NCBI GenBank assembly: GCA_041586735.1
Contig: JBFGZQ010000016.1
Coordinates: 1-64,000 of the forward strand
Direction of reading: 5' to 3'
From: Motiliproteus sp041586735
GTDB lineage: Bacteria; Pseudomonadota; Gammaproteobacteria; Pseudomonadales; Balneatricaceae
Length of the DNA: 64,000 bases
Part shown: piece after piece, positions 31,227 through 39,768 of the stretch
How positions within the stretch are numbered: the stretch's first letter is position 1
Layout: the number at the start of each line of letters is the position of its first letter
Notes under the pieces: generated by a model
Seen by the model: only the letters and a program-made list of their open reading frames with translations
What the model was told of the DNA's origin: nothing
The model's database searches: none
Position numbers and translations under genes: made by a program

Positions 31227-32531
31227 TTAACGGTACAGCGGGAAGCCCTGGCAGAGCGCCTCTACCTGCGCCAGTACCTGCTGCTCGACCGCCGAGTTAT
31301 TCTCCGGATTGGCTGCCAGACCATCGAGAACATCGCTGATCAGGTGGCCGATACGCTGGAACTCCGCGACGCCAAAACCGCGGCTGGTGCCTGCGGGGGT
31401 ACCCAGACGAATCCCAGAGGTGACCAGCGGCTTTTCCGGATCAAAGGGGATGCCGTTTTTATTACAGGTGATGCCCGCGCGCTCCAAACTCTCTTCGACC
31501 GCGTTGCCTTTGAGACCTTTGGGACGCAGATCAACCAGCATCAAATGGGTATCGGTGCCGCCGGTCACCAGGTCGCAACCGCGCTCGACCATCACCGCCG
31601 CCAGTGCTGTGGCGTTGTCGAGTACCTGCTGGATATAGGTGCTAAATTCGGGTTGCAGCGCCTCACCAAAGGCGACCGCCTTGGCGGCGATCACATGCAT
31701 CAACGGGCCGCCCTGTAGACCTGGGAATACTGCCGAGTTGATCTTCTTGCCCAGCTCCAGATTGTTGGACAGGATCATCCCGCCACGTGGGCCGCGCAGG
31801 GTCTTGTGGGTAGTGGTAGTGACCACATCGGCAAAAGGCAGCGGGCTGGGGTGTTTACCGGTAGCGATCAGGCCGGCGATGTGTGCCATATCGACCATCA
31901 GTAGTGCGCCGACCCGGTCGGCAATCTGACGGAATCGGCCAAAGTCCAGCTTGCGGGGAATTGCCGAACCGCCGGCGATGATCAGCTTAGGCTGGTGCTC
32001 GACCGCCAGTGCTTCGACCTGATCATAGTCGATTAGGCAGTCGCTTTCCCGGACCCCATACTGTACCGCATTGAACCATTTGCCCGACAGCGCCGGACGG
32101 GCGCCGTGGGTCAGGTGGCCGCCGGCATCCAGCGACATCCCCAGAATGGTATCGCCCGGTTGCAGCAGTGCCAGCAGCACCGCGCCGTTGGCTTGAGCCC
32201 CGGAGTGTGGCTGGACGTTGACATATTCACAGTTGAACAGCTGTTTGGCACGTTCGATCGCCAGGGTTTCCACCTCATCGACATACTCGCAACCACCGTA
32301 GTAGCGGCGCCCTGAGTAGCCTTCGGCATACTTGTTGGTGAGGACCGTACCCTGAGCCTGCATCACCGCCTTGGAGACGATATTTTCGGAGGCGATCAGC
32401 TCGATCTGGCGCTGCTGACGGCTAAATTCGCGGTTAACCGATGCCTGAATAGCGGGGTCGATGTCAGCCATGTTGGCAGTGAAAAAAGCTTCGCGCTGGG
32501 CGTTGTTGGCATACAGTGGGCTGATGGTCAT
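31227..32531 (-). CDS. glyA: Serine hydroxymethyltransferase
   Basis: 434 residues. Interconverts glycine and serine using tetrahydrofolate and pyridoxal phosphate. Visible: LIASENIVSKAVMQAQGT near the N terminus, YAEGYSGRRYYGGCEYVD, NVQPHSGAQANGAV, and the cofactor lysine in TTTTHKTLRGPRGG. Given its place among gcv and sdaA genes, this copy probably serves glycine-to-serine conversion during glycine catabolism; the genome may have another housekeeping copy. Confidence 0.97.
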   Translation of the reverse strand: MTISPLYANNAQREAFFTANMADIDPAIQASVNREFSRQQRQIELIASENIVSKAVMQAQGTVLTNKYAEGYSGRRYYGGCEYVDEVETLAIERAKQLFNCEYVNVQPHSGAQANGAVLLALLQPGDTILGMSLDAGGHLTHGARPALSGKWFNAVQYGVRESDCLIDYDQVEALAVEHQPKLIIAGGSAIPRKLDFGRFRQIADRVGALLMVDMAHIAGLIATGKHPSPLPFADVVTTTTHKTLRGPRGGMILSNNLELGKKINSAVFPGLQGGPLMHVIAAKAVAFGEALQPEFSTYIQQVLDNATALAAVMVERGCDLVTGGTDTHLMLVDLRPKGLKGNAVEESLERAGITCNKNGIPFDPEKPLVTSGIRLGTPAGTSRGFGVAEFQRIGHLISDVLDGLAANPENNSAVEQQVLAQVEALCQGFPLYR

Positions 32532-32561
32532 CTCAATTCCTCTTGTTATGATTCTGGGTGG

Positions 32562-33941
32562 TTAGCAGGTGACGACGTTGACCGCTAAGCCACCTTCCGA
32601 CGTCTCTTTGTATTTGCTCTGCATATCCGCACCGGTCTGGCGCATGGTCTCGATCACGCTGTCGAGCGGCACATGGTGCGAGCCATCACCGCGCAGCGCC
32701 AGGCGGGCGGCATTGATCGCCTTGACCGCACCCATGGTGTTGCGTTCGATGCAGGGCACTTGAACCAGACCGCCGATCGGATCGCAGGTCAGCCCCAGGT
32801 TGTGCTCCATGCCGATCTCGGCGGCGTTTTCGATCTGGGCATTGCTGCCACCCATCACGGCCGCCAGACCGGCCGCCGCCATCGAGCAGGCCACGCCCAC
32901 TTCGCCCTGGCAGCCGACTTCGGCGGCGGAGATCGAGGCGTTCTTCTTGTACAGCATGCCGATGGCGGCGGCGGTGGCGAGAAAGGTGAAGATTCCGGCT
33001 TCGTTAGCTCCCGGTATAAAGCGCTGGTAATAGGCCAGCACTGCGGGGATCACCCCTGCCGCGCCGTTGGTTGGCGCGGTCACCACTCGGCCACCCGCCG
33101 CGTTTTCTTCGTTAACAGCCATCGCATACAGGTTGATCCAATCCATGATGCTCAGGGGGTCTTTTAATGCGGCTTCAGGGCGATCGGTCAGCTCTTTACG
33201 TAACAGGTAGGCGCGGCGCTGAATGCCCAGCCCGCCGGGCAGTACCCCGCGTTCGCGGCAACCGCGATCGATGCTGGCTTCCATCACCTGCCATAGCTGG
33301 CGCAGCTGACTATCGACCTCCTCGGTACTGCGCATCTCCCGCTCGTTGGTTAACACCAGTTCAGCAATGCTCAGGCCGCTGTCACTGCAGCGTTTAAGCA
33401 GCTCTCGCCCGGTCTCGAACGGGTAGGGGATCGGCAGATTGGCCGACTTGTTGGCGGGCTGGCTGATCTGCTCATCGCAGAGCACAAAGCCTCCACCAAT
33501 GGAGAAGTAGAGTTTGCTCAGCAGCTGGATACCGGCCCGATCGAACAGCTCGAAGCGGATGCCGTTGGGGTGTTGGGGCAGGGTTTCGCCAAACAGGAAA
33601 CAGAGGTCGCGGCTCTCATCGAAGGGGATCTCGACTTTGCCGCCCAGCAGCAGGTTGTTGGCGCTGCGGATAGCGGAGATCTTGCTGGCAACGCTGTCAG
33701 GATCGATCTGGTCGGGACGCTCCCCCAGCAAGCCGAGCATGGCGGCGATGTCGGTGGCGTGACCCTTGCCGGTCATCGCCAGTGAACCGTACAGCGATAC
33801 CCTAGCCCGGCCCGCCTGTGACCAAAGATCACGAGATTCCACGAGGGCTAGAAAGCGCTGAGCGGCCCACATTGGACCGACGGTGTGGGAGCTGGAGGGG
33901 CCGATACCTACTTTGAATAGGTCAAAAAGACTCAGTGACAT
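32562..33941 (-). CDS. sdaA: L-serine ammonia-lyase (iron-sulfur L-serine dehydratase)
   Basis: 459 residues, single-chain form. Converts serine to pyruvate and ammonia with a [4Fe-4S] cluster. N terminus MSLSLFDLFKVGIGPSSSHT is the family signature; the C-terminal domain has GRVVTAPTNGAAGVIPA, the cysteine-containing EVGCQGEVGVACSMAAAG and GLTCDPIGGLVQVPC. It is the promoter-proximal gene of the cluster. With glyA and gcvPHT it makes a route from glycine through serine to pyruvate. Confidence 0.96.
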   Translation of the reverse strand: MSLSLFDLFKVGIGPSSSHTVGPMWAAQRFLALVESRDLWSQAGRARVSLYGSLAMTGKGHATDIAAMLGLLGERPDQIDPDSVASKISAIRSANNLLLGGKVEIPFDESRDLCFLFGETLPQHPNGIRFELFDRAGIQLLSKLYFSIGGGFVLCDEQISQPANKSANLPIPYPFETGRELLKRCSDSGLSIAELVLTNEREMRSTEEVDSQLRQLWQVMEASIDRGCRERGVLPGGLGIQRRAYLLRKELTDRPEAALKDPLSIMDWINLYAMAVNEENAAGGRVVTAPTNGAAGVIPAVLAYYQRFIPGANEAGIFTFLATAAAIGMLYKKNASISAAEVGCQGEVGVACSMAAAGLAAVMGGSNAQIENAAEIGMEHNLGLTCDPIGGLVQVPCIERNTMGAVKAINAARLALRGDGSHHVPLDSVIETMRQTGADMQSKYKETSEGGLAVNVVTC

Positions 33942-34275
33942 CTTGATGCTCCGGGGCGTTGGTTCGCCATCGTTAGTCGTAGGCTGTCGCGCCTACGAGC
34001 ATGCGTTGTTGTTTGTTGCAGGGTGTGCTACTGGCTCGATGGGAGCAGGATAAGCCGAGCAAGAAATACAGTCAACAAATATTTCCTATACGAAACTTTG
34101 GTGATATTCGTGGGTGTGGCGCAGCGTTTGTGGCGGTTTGTGGTGGTTGTTGGTTGTTGGTTGGTGCGTTTAAGCGATGGTTGTATCATTCTCTGCGCCC
34201 TATACGGCGTCTATTGGTACTATAATCAACAGTGTTTAAGCGAGTTCACTTTAGGAAACAGTCGGAGTAAGCGGC
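33942..34275. promoter_or_regulatory. Divergent control region of sdaA and the XRE-cupin regulator gene
   Basis: 334 nt. A TATAAT at 34221-34226 could be the -10 of the regulator gene, although no good -35 is at the right distance. Two direct repeats GTTTAAGCGA (34168-34177 and 34234-34243) flank it and are candidate operators. A GTTG-rich tract (about 34141-34165) lies between. No glycine riboswitch motif was recognised. Confidence 0.45.
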
Positions 34276-34944
34276 ATGTCGGACAGCCAGGCCCCAGTAT
34301 CAATGCTGGATAAAGAACGCCAGAAAGAGCGTACTTCTGAGTTAAAGAGCGATCGTGATGGCGCGCAGCAAGGGGTGGATGCGCAGGTGACCGAGTTGCA
34401 GCTGGGCAAACGGGTGCGCGAGATCCGCCTGAGCCGTAATCTGACTCTGGAGGAGGCCAGTCAGCTCACCGGTCTGGCACGCTCTACGCTGTCCAAAATC
34501 GAAAATGAGCAGCTATCGCCCACCTTTCAGGCGGTACAGAAGCTGGCGCGGGGGCTGAATATCGACATTCCGCAGCTGTTCGCCAGCGCCAAGGAGTCCC
34601 GCAGTGCCGGACGTCGAGACATCACCCGTGCGGGCCAAGGCCGGGCGCATCCCACTCCAACCTATGAGCACGAAATACTCGCCAGCCAACTGATCAATAA
34701 ACGGATGCTGCCCTATAAATCGACAGTCCGGGCGCGCTCGTTCGATGATTATCCCAACTGGGTACGCCATGAGGGTGAAGAGTTTTTGTTGGTGTTGAGC
34801 GGCAAGGTGCGTTTTTACAGTGAATTCTACGAGCCGGCCGATCTGGAGGCGGGCGACAGCAGCTATTATGATAGCAGCATGGGGCATGCGCTGATTTCGA
34901 TCAGTGCTGAGGATGCAGAGGTTCTGTGGGTGACGTCTAGCTAG
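34276..34944 (+). CDS. XRE-family regulator with C-terminal cupin domain
   Basis: 222 residues. An N-terminal polar extension, a helix-turn-helix (about 36-95: LGKRVREIRLSRNLTLEEASQ, LARSTLSKIENEQLSPTF), a linker, and a small cupin (about 150-220: HEGEEFLLVLSGKVRFYSEF, SSMGHALISIS). Such regulators sense small amino or carboxylic metabolites. It is divergent from sdaA-glyA-gcvHP, the usual place for a local controller, so regulation of glycine/serine use is inferred. GGAG lies 7 nt before the ATG. Confidence 0.88.
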   Translation: MSDSQAPVSMLDKERQKERTSELKSDRDGAQQGVDAQVTELQLGKRVREIRLSRNLTLEEASQLTGLARSTLSKIENEQLSPTFQAVQKLARGLNIDIPQLFASAKESRSAGRRDITRAGQGRAHPTPTYEHEILASQLINKRMLPYKSTVRARSFDDYPNWVRHEGEEFLLVLSGKVRFYSEFYEPADLEAGDSSYYDSSMGHALISISAEDAEVLWVTSS

Positions 34945-35037
34945 TGCGGCTGTAGCTCTGCTTGGTCAGGGACAGTGTTTTCCGATGGCGCAGGCGCTAG
35001 ACACTGCTGCGCGGGTTTGTGAATGGATTGAAGGCTG

Positions 35038-35922
35038 ATGCAGACGGCTGATCGTGGATGTGTGACACCTGGTTGCCGAGGTGCTGTGCTGCTGTGTTTG
35101 ATGCTAACGCTGTCCTCAGGCTGTAGCAGCTATCAGCTAGCGTACAACCACATGGATCGATTGTTGTTTGTCTGGGTGGATGATTACGTCGATCTGAGTG
35201 CTGCCCAGCATGCCGTGCTTGAGCCTCAGGTTCAGCAGTGGCACGCTCAGCATCGGCGCACCGAACTCCCTCTGTATAAAGATCTGTTGATAGCCGCGCG
35301 CGCTGCATTGCAGTCTCCGCCATTAGCTGCTGGCTTGGCTGAGACGTGGCAGCAGGACGCCGAAGCCCGTTGGCTGGCGCTGCGATCGAGCCTGGCGCCT
35401 CTGGCCATTACGCTGCTTGAGCAGCTCGATCTATCCCAGCAGCAAGTATTGTTGGTCACGTTGCGCAGCAAGGTCGACAGTCAGCGACAAGACTACCTAG
35501 AGCGCAGTCCTGCGCAGCAAGCGGAGTATCTTGCTGCTTTATACCGTCAACGCATGCAGCGCTGGATCGGGCGCCTTACTAGCGACCAGGATCGCGACCT
35601 AAAGCGTTTGGTGCAGGTCCTGGCCGATACTCAGGGGCAGAGGTTCGGCTATCGCCGCCGCTGGATCGATGCTCTGGAGCAAGCGTTGATCATCCGCTCG
35701 GACAAGCCGCAGTTTGATGCACTCATTGAGACGCTGATGGTGACTCCCCAAGATCTGCTGACCGAGACGCAGCGTGCATCGATGGCGGTGAGTCAGCGGC
35801 AACGCCATACCTATCTGCGAACACTCGTGAATGGCCTGTCAGCCCCGCAGCGTCAACAGTTGCTTGCAGAGTTAGAGGCGCTGATCGCTGCGGCCGAGCA
35901 GTTGCTGCAAGAGCAAGATTAA
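35038..35922 (+). CDS. DUF6279-like lipoprotein
   Basis: 294 residues. A signal sequence with lipobox LSSGC (modified cysteine C29) is followed by SSYQLAYNHMDRLLFVWVDDYVDL, then a helical, glutamine- and leucine-rich body with no other recognisable domain. The start SYQLAYN...WVDDYVDL pattern fits the DUF6279 lipoprotein family. Likely anchored in the inner or outer membrane on the periplasmic side. Function unknown. Confidence 0.8.
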   Translation: MQTADRGCVTPGCRGAVLLCLMLTLSSGCSSYQLAYNHMDRLLFVWVDDYVDLSAAQHAVLEPQVQQWHAQHRRTELPLYKDLLIAARAALQSPPLAAGLAETWQQDAEARWLALRSSLAPLAITLLEQLDLSQQQVLLVTLRSKVDSQRQDYLERSPAQQAEYLAALYRQRMQRWIGRLTSDQDRDLKRLVQVLADTQGQRFGYRRRWIDALEQALIIRSDKPQFDALIETLMVTPQDLLTETQRASMAVSQRQRHTYLRTLVNGLSAPQRQQLLAELEALIAAAEQLLQEQD

Positions 35923-35979
35923 GCGCTACACTGAGTAGACGTACATGCGTAGATCGCATATCGATGCTGGGATACCGCC

Positions 35980-36336
35980 ATGCCGGAACATGAAAAAATA
36001 GACTATCTGGAGTTGCCAGCTCGGGATCTCGAGGCTAGCAAAGGTTTTTTTTCCACGGTATTTGGTTGGTCCTTTATCGATTATGGGCCAGATTACAGCG
36101 CTTTTGCCGATGCGGGGGTAGCGGGCGGGTTTTTTCGTTCTGAGCTCTGCGCTATGACGGAGCGGGGTAGTGCGCTGATCGTTTTTTATAGCCGCGCTTT
36201 GCATAAAACCCAGGCTAAAGTAGAGCGCGCCGGTGGTGAGATCATAAAGCCTGTTTTTGATTTTCCGGGTGGTCAGCGCTTTCATTTCCGTGATCCCAGC
36301 GGCAACGAGTATGCGGTCTGGTCGGATCAGAACTAG
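35980..36336 (+). CDS. VOC-family (glyoxalase/bleomycin-resistance fold) protein
   Basis: 118 residues, one VOC module: KIDYLELPARDLEASKGFFSTVFGW at the start, GGEIIKPVFDFPGGQRFHFRDPSGNEYAVWS at the end. Metal-ligand positions are only partly recognisable, so the reaction is unknown. The stop codon TAG lies inside the terminal inverted repeat of the small element that follows, but the protein already has a full VOC domain, so little if anything was lost. Confidence 0.88.
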   Translation: MPEHEKIDYLELPARDLEASKGFFSTVFGWSFIDYGPDYSAFADAGVAGGFFRSELCAMTERGSALIVFYSRALHKTQAKVERAGGEIIKPVFDFPGGQRFHFRDPSGNEYAVWSDQN

Positions 36337-36501
36337 GAGCCTGTCGGACTTAACACTGATCTACTGCGGAAGCGCCGACTTTGGTCATTTTCCGTCCTCT
36401 TTCTCGTTAAATAGAACCACTATTCGCCTCAAAACAGTCCAAAAACTGCCTCAAATCGGTCTCTCCCTCGCTACGACCGGTCAAGTCCGACAGGCTCCTA
36501 G
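36333..36501. mobile_element. 169-bp MITE-like element with 19-bp perfect terminal inverted repeats
   Basis: CTAGGAGCCTGTCGGACTT at the left end is the exact reverse complement of the right end. CTAG at both extremes may be a 4-bp target duplication. The interior has no credible gene. The size, perfect ends and lack of coding capacity fit a miniature inverted-repeat element mobilised by a transposase elsewhere; the GAGCCTGTCGGACTT end recalls IS-type ends, but I cannot name the family. Confidence 0.8.
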
Positions 36502-36648
36502 GTTTGTGAAACGGTTTGGCGTTGGTGTTAAATAGATAGCGATGGGCAGTGTTTGTGATGTAGACACATGCTATAAGTCTAGATGCTCCGGAGGCTTTTT
36601 GGAGTGACTTGCTTATAAGATCAATGGACTAGCCTAGGAGATGGGCCG

Positions 36649-37293
36649 ATGAAAAAAAGACTATGCGTTGTGGCGCTGGGTGTCAGTGCGCTGCTGGGCT
36701 TCATGGTGGTTGAGGCAGCAGAGCGGCCGATGGGTTTCTTTGTCACCAGTGTGGGCATGGGCCAGGGCGGAAACCTGGGAGGTTTGGAGGGCGCTGATGC
36801 CCACTGTCATAAATTAGCCACCGCAGTCGGTGCCGGAGATCGTGATTGGCGCGCTTACCTGAGTACCGAAGCTGCGGATAGCCGTGGGGTGTTTGCTCGC
36901 TCCCGGATCGGCAGTGGGCCTTGGTATAACGCCTACGGGACGCTGATAGCAGCCAATCTGACCGATCTGCATCTGTACAACAGGTCCATCACCCTGGAAA
37001 CAGCATTGGATGAGTCTGGACGGCGCATCAAAGGCCGTGGCGACAACCCCAATGAACACGATATCCTCACCGGTGCGCCGGAAGATGGTACCGGTTACTT
37101 CCCGGATGCGCAGGATCACACCTGCAGTAACTGGACCAGTAGTGGCGAGGGTAGCGCGCAGGTTGGCCATCATGACCGTCACGGTGGCGGCAACACCTCC
37201 TGGAACTCGGCCCACGGCTCACGCGGCTGCAGTCAGGAGGATCTGGCGAAATCCGGTGGTGCGGGTAAATTTTACTGCTTCGCTGCGGACTGA
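36649..37293 (+). CDS. Exported lectin-like protein (DUF1554-like)
   Basis: 214 residues, signal peptide about 1-24 (MVVEAAE). The mature protein begins MGFFVTSVGMGQGGNLGGLEGADAHC and continues with WRAYLSTEA, RIGSGPWYNAYG, NWTSSGEG, and ends with a cysteine-containing GKFYCFAAD. This matches a secreted, disulfide-bonded C-type-lectin/endostatin-like fold seen in DUF1554-type proteins. Ligand unknown. A second copy of its last 13 codons is found 3.3 kb downstream. Confidence 0.75.
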   Translation: MKKRLCVVALGVSALLGFMVVEAAERPMGFFVTSVGMGQGGNLGGLEGADAHCHKLATAVGAGDRDWRAYLSTEAADSRGVFARSRIGSGPWYNAYGTLIAANLTDLHLYNRSITLETALDESGRRIKGRGDNPNEHDILTGAPEDGTGYFPDAQDHTCSNWTSSGEGSAQVGHHDRHGGGNTSWNSAHGSRGCSQEDLAKSGGAGKFYCFAAD

Positions 37294-37337
37294 GGTGTAG
37301 TGGGTTGGCGCTAAAGGCTAAGCCGCTCTAATGCAGA

Positions 37338-37357
37338 AAAAAGGCAGCTGCCTTTTT
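37338..37357 (+). terminator. Rho-independent terminator of the lectin-like gene
   Basis: The palindrome AAAAAGGCAGCTGCCTTTTT lies 45 nt after the stop codon. It is homologous to the terminator 3.3 kb downstream, before gatB, sharing CAGAAAAAAGGCAG. Confidence 0.8.
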
Positions 37358-37385
37358 ATGGCTACGTATGAATTAACTGTTGCGA

Positions 37386-37568
37386 CTAGCACAGCTCTGC
37401 TTTGGCGGGTTTTGCGACATGCTTAAAACCTAGCTCTCCAAGTGGAATCGATAACACCTGATGGTAGAGAAATGCCAAAGCATTGAGTGCCGTTTTTTGT
37501 GTGTTGACGGCGACATCCCTCCCGTCAGCCAACCAGGACAAGAAAGCAGTGACCTCCGTACCTCCCAT
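37386..37568 (-). pseudogene. Fragment of an integron integrase (IntI-like)
   Basis: A 60-codon frame encodes MGGTEVTAFLSWLADGRDVA, then TQKTALNALAFLYHQVLSIPLGEL. This matches the SAM-like N-terminal region of integron integrases (IntI1 has EVEAFLSWLA and a similar ALAALLFFY stretch). The first about 55 residues, the catalytic domain and the tyrosine are missing, so it is a relic. It reads away from the cassette-like gene on its right, the normal orientation of intI relative to its cassette array. Confidence 0.7.
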
Positions 37569-37572
37569 AGAT

Positions 37573-37579
37573 GTTAGGT
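37573..37579 (+). other. Integron core recombination site (GTTRRRY) next to the intI fragment
   Basis: GTTAGGT fits the core GTTRRRY at the junction between the intI fragment and the next gene, where attI joins the first cassette. A 7-mer like this occurs by chance about once per kilobase, so the weight lies in its position and in the matching sites further right. Confidence 0.5.
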
Positions 37580-37608
37580 TTCATACGAGCTAATATTGGA
37601 ATACGATT

Positions 37609-38106
37609 ATGGCACAGTGCCCAAAATGTAATGGTACAGGTCGCGTTGTTTCTCATCTCAACCCCTATGATGTGAATAAGGTCGGGGCTGGAATGGGTAA
37701 GCACCGCTGCGACCGATGTAATGGGACAGGTATCCAAGGTGCCTCAGATGCTGGAGGGAGGCAACAGCCGGGAGATGGACTCATGGCAATCGTCTCTGGT
37801 TTTTTCCTTCACCCCGTATACTCTTTAGTCGGGTTCTATCTCATCAGTCTAGTTTTCCTCGGGGTAATTGTTGAAAAAAACGCTGATCTGTTAGCGAACC
37901 TATTAGGCCTCGATATAAAAGAGCCGTCCACGACTACCGGGTTATATATTTTTGTGTTTGGCTTACCACTTATACCCGTTGTGTTTCTCAGAAAAATAAT
38001 CCCAATAGTGATGAGATGGATATTCTATATCGTAATTGGCGGCATAACGCTTGCTTTCATTGGCGGGGTCATATGGGGTGTTATTGAAAGAACAGCATCG
38101 AACTAA
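37609..38106 (+). CDS. Cassette-borne zinc-ribbon membrane protein
   Basis: 165 residues. The N terminus has two DnaJ-type CxxCNGTG knuckles (C4/C7 and C34/C37) that should bind one zinc. Three hydrophobic segments follow (about 68-88, 108-126 and 133-158). I do not recognise the whole protein. It begins 30 nt after the core site and ends 22 nt before an attC-like half site, as expected of an integron gene cassette. Function unknown; a small membrane protein with a cytosolic zinc ribbon. Confidence 0.72.
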   Translation: MAQCPKCNGTGRVVSHLNPYDVNKVGAGMGKHRCDRCNGTGIQGASDAGGRQQPGDGLMAIVSGFFLHPVYSLVGFYLISLVFLGVIVEKNADLLANLLGLDIKEPSTTTGLYIFVFGLPLIPVVFLRKIIPIVMRWIFYIVIGGITLAFIGGVIWGVIERTASN

Positions 38107-38128
38107 TCGATAACATGACGAGACTGAA

Positions 38129-38141
38129 ACCTAACAAGGCA
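38129..38141 (+). other. Left half of an attC-like site
   Basis: ACCTAAC fits RYYYAAC (R'' box), followed by AA and GGCA. It is complementary to TGCC-AAG-GTTAGAT found 1.6 kb downstream (one mismatch in the outer box), as the two arms of an attC site should be. The group II intron lies between. Confidence 0.5.
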
Positions 38142-38154
38142 AATGCACTCCGAC

Positions 38155-39741
38155 CGTGCCCCCCGTGGCAGGATAGTTGTCGGTGTGCCAAGAAGGCGAA
38201 GTTGCAGGAAGCGGTTTCGCCATGCTGTACCAGTGATGAGGGAGGGCCTCTCGGTGTCGTTGATTAGGCGGAGATACCAAACCACCCTGAGCTGCATCTG
38301 TTAAGAGCAGTTGTGGTGAGCGTCATGGGAAAAGGCAGGGGAACCCCTGTCAGGTATGAACGATTGAGACGAACGCAAGTGAACCATCTAAGAAGTGTCG
38401 ATAACTGTAACTGATGTCAAAACCGGGGTCTCGACAACACCCCGGGACAAGTCAGACAGATACCTGAGTTCTGGTCTGGCGGCATCCGGCATAGAGGTGG
38501 CGTGACGGTCGTTCAGGCGCTGGTGCGGAACTTGGGAAGCTGTCGTTCCGATGTTAAGGGAGCCGTCCAAGCGGAAACCCCGTAAGGACCAGAGTACCGA
38601 TGCGGAGCACAGTGGCGGAGTCATGCATAGTAGTGTTGAAGGCGCTGTAATGGCGATGGAGCGAAGGCATGACCTTATCCGGCCGATGGAAGGAGACAAC
38701 TGTGAAGCAGGATGATCTCCAGCCCAAGGCCAAACCTTTTGAGATACCCAAACGACTGATCTGGAAAGCTTGGAAGCGAGTGGCTGCCAACAAAGGTGCG
38801 CCAGGCGTGGACAAGGAAAGCATCGAGGCTTACCAGAGCCATTTGGGAGGTAATCTGTATAAACTGTGGAATCGGATGAGTTCGGGGAGCTATCAGCCCC
38901 AACCGGTTCGGCAAGTCCTTATTCCTAAAGGTGACAATAGTTATCGTTCACTGGGAATACCGACGGTAGCCGACCGGACCGCTCAAATGGCTGTCAAAAT
39001 GATATTAGAGCCAAGGCTGGAACAGATCTTTCATGCCGGCTCTTATGGCTATCGCCCAGGTAAGAGCGCGCGGCAAGCCGTTGCTCAGGCACGGAGAAAT
39101 TGTTGGCGTTATGACTGGGTGGTGGATATGGACATTAAAGCCTTCTTTGACACCATCGACCATGATCTGATGATGCGTGCAGTCGAAAAGCACGTTCCAG
39201 AAAAATGGATTCGGCTTTACATACGTCGCTGGTTGAATAGCCCTGTTCGGCTAGTAGAGGGAGAGTTGCAACAGCGTCATTGCGGGACCCCGCAAGGCGG
39301 TGTGATCAGTCCTCTTCTGGCGAACCTCTATCTTCACTATGCCTTTGACTGTTGGATGTCGCGGAACCACCCCGGTGTGCCTTTCGAGCGTTGTGCCGAT
39401 GATGTGATCTGCCACTGCCGGACTAAAGTTGAGGCCGAAACCCTGTTGGAAAACCTCAAAGAGCGATTGGATAGCTGCGGACTACAGTTGCATCCAATCA
39501 AGACTCAAGTGGTGTACTGCAAGGATGACAAGCGTGATGAGGATCATCCCCATACGCGCTTTGACTTCCTGGGTTTCAGCTTTCATAGACGGACTCAACG
39601 AGATCGTTATGGAAACCTCTTCACCGGTATAAATCCAGCTGTTAGCCGTAAGGCATTAAAACGGATGAATCAGGCGATTCGAAATCTCAACCTTCATCGA
39701 AGTACGGTGATTACGCTGCCAGAACTGGCAAAACGCCTCAA
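38155..39741 (+). mobile_element. Group II intron, 3'-truncated
   Basis: A candidate 5' end GTGCC at 38155 is followed by about 550 nt of structured leader containing a stretch I recognise from such introns (GGAACTTGGGAAGCTGTCG, then CAAGCGGAAACCCCGTAAGG), and then the reverse transcriptase gene. The RT frame breaks off in the thumb region; domain V/VI sequence was not found before the attC right half. The 3' end is therefore deleted and the intron should not splice. Both boundaries are estimates. Confidence 0.75.
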
Positions 39742-39757
39742 TCGGGCCTGTAAATAA
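38702..39757 (+). CDS. ltrA: Group II intron reverse transcriptase, C-terminally truncated
   Basis: 351 residues from a GTG with AAGGAG 7 nt upstream. RT blocks are clear: LGIPTVADRTAQ, VDMDIKAFFDTIDH, CGTPQGGVISPLLANLYLHY, LHPIKTQVVYC, FDFLGFSF. The catalytic block reads CADD (231-234) where YADD is expected. Family members continue for about 70-100 more residues through the maturase (thumb) domain; this one stops after LPELAKRLN plus four unrelated residues. It is probably non-functional. Confidence 0.88.
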   Translation: MKQDDLQPKAKPFEIPKRLIWKAWKRVAANKGAPGVDKESIEAYQSHLGGNLYKLWNRMSSGSYQPQPVRQVLIPKGDNSYRSLGIPTVADRTAQMAVKMILEPRLEQIFHAGSYGYRPGKSARQAVAQARRNCWRYDWVVDMDIKAFFDTIDHDLMMRAVEKHVPEKWIRLYIRRWLNSPVRLVEGELQQRHCGTPQGGVISPLLANLYLHYAFDCWMSRNHPGVPFERCADDVICHCRTKVEAETLLENLKERLDSCGLQLHPIKTQVVYCKDDKRDEDHPHTRFDFLGFSFHRRTQRDRYGNLFTGINPAVSRKALKRMNQAIRNLNLHRSTVITLPELAKRLNRACK

Positions 39758-39768
39758 TTCTGTGTAAC

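Noticed and set aside
33942..34275. Glycine riboswitch upstream of sdaA
   Set aside because: I looked for the conserved tandem aptamer blocks and saw none; control by the adjacent XRE-cupin protein is more likely.
37525..37737. 70-codon minus-strand frame overlapping the intI fragment and the cassette gene
   Set aside because: It crosses the core site and runs antisense to the zinc-ribbon gene; no recognisable domain, though its end overlaps the intI remnant out of frame.
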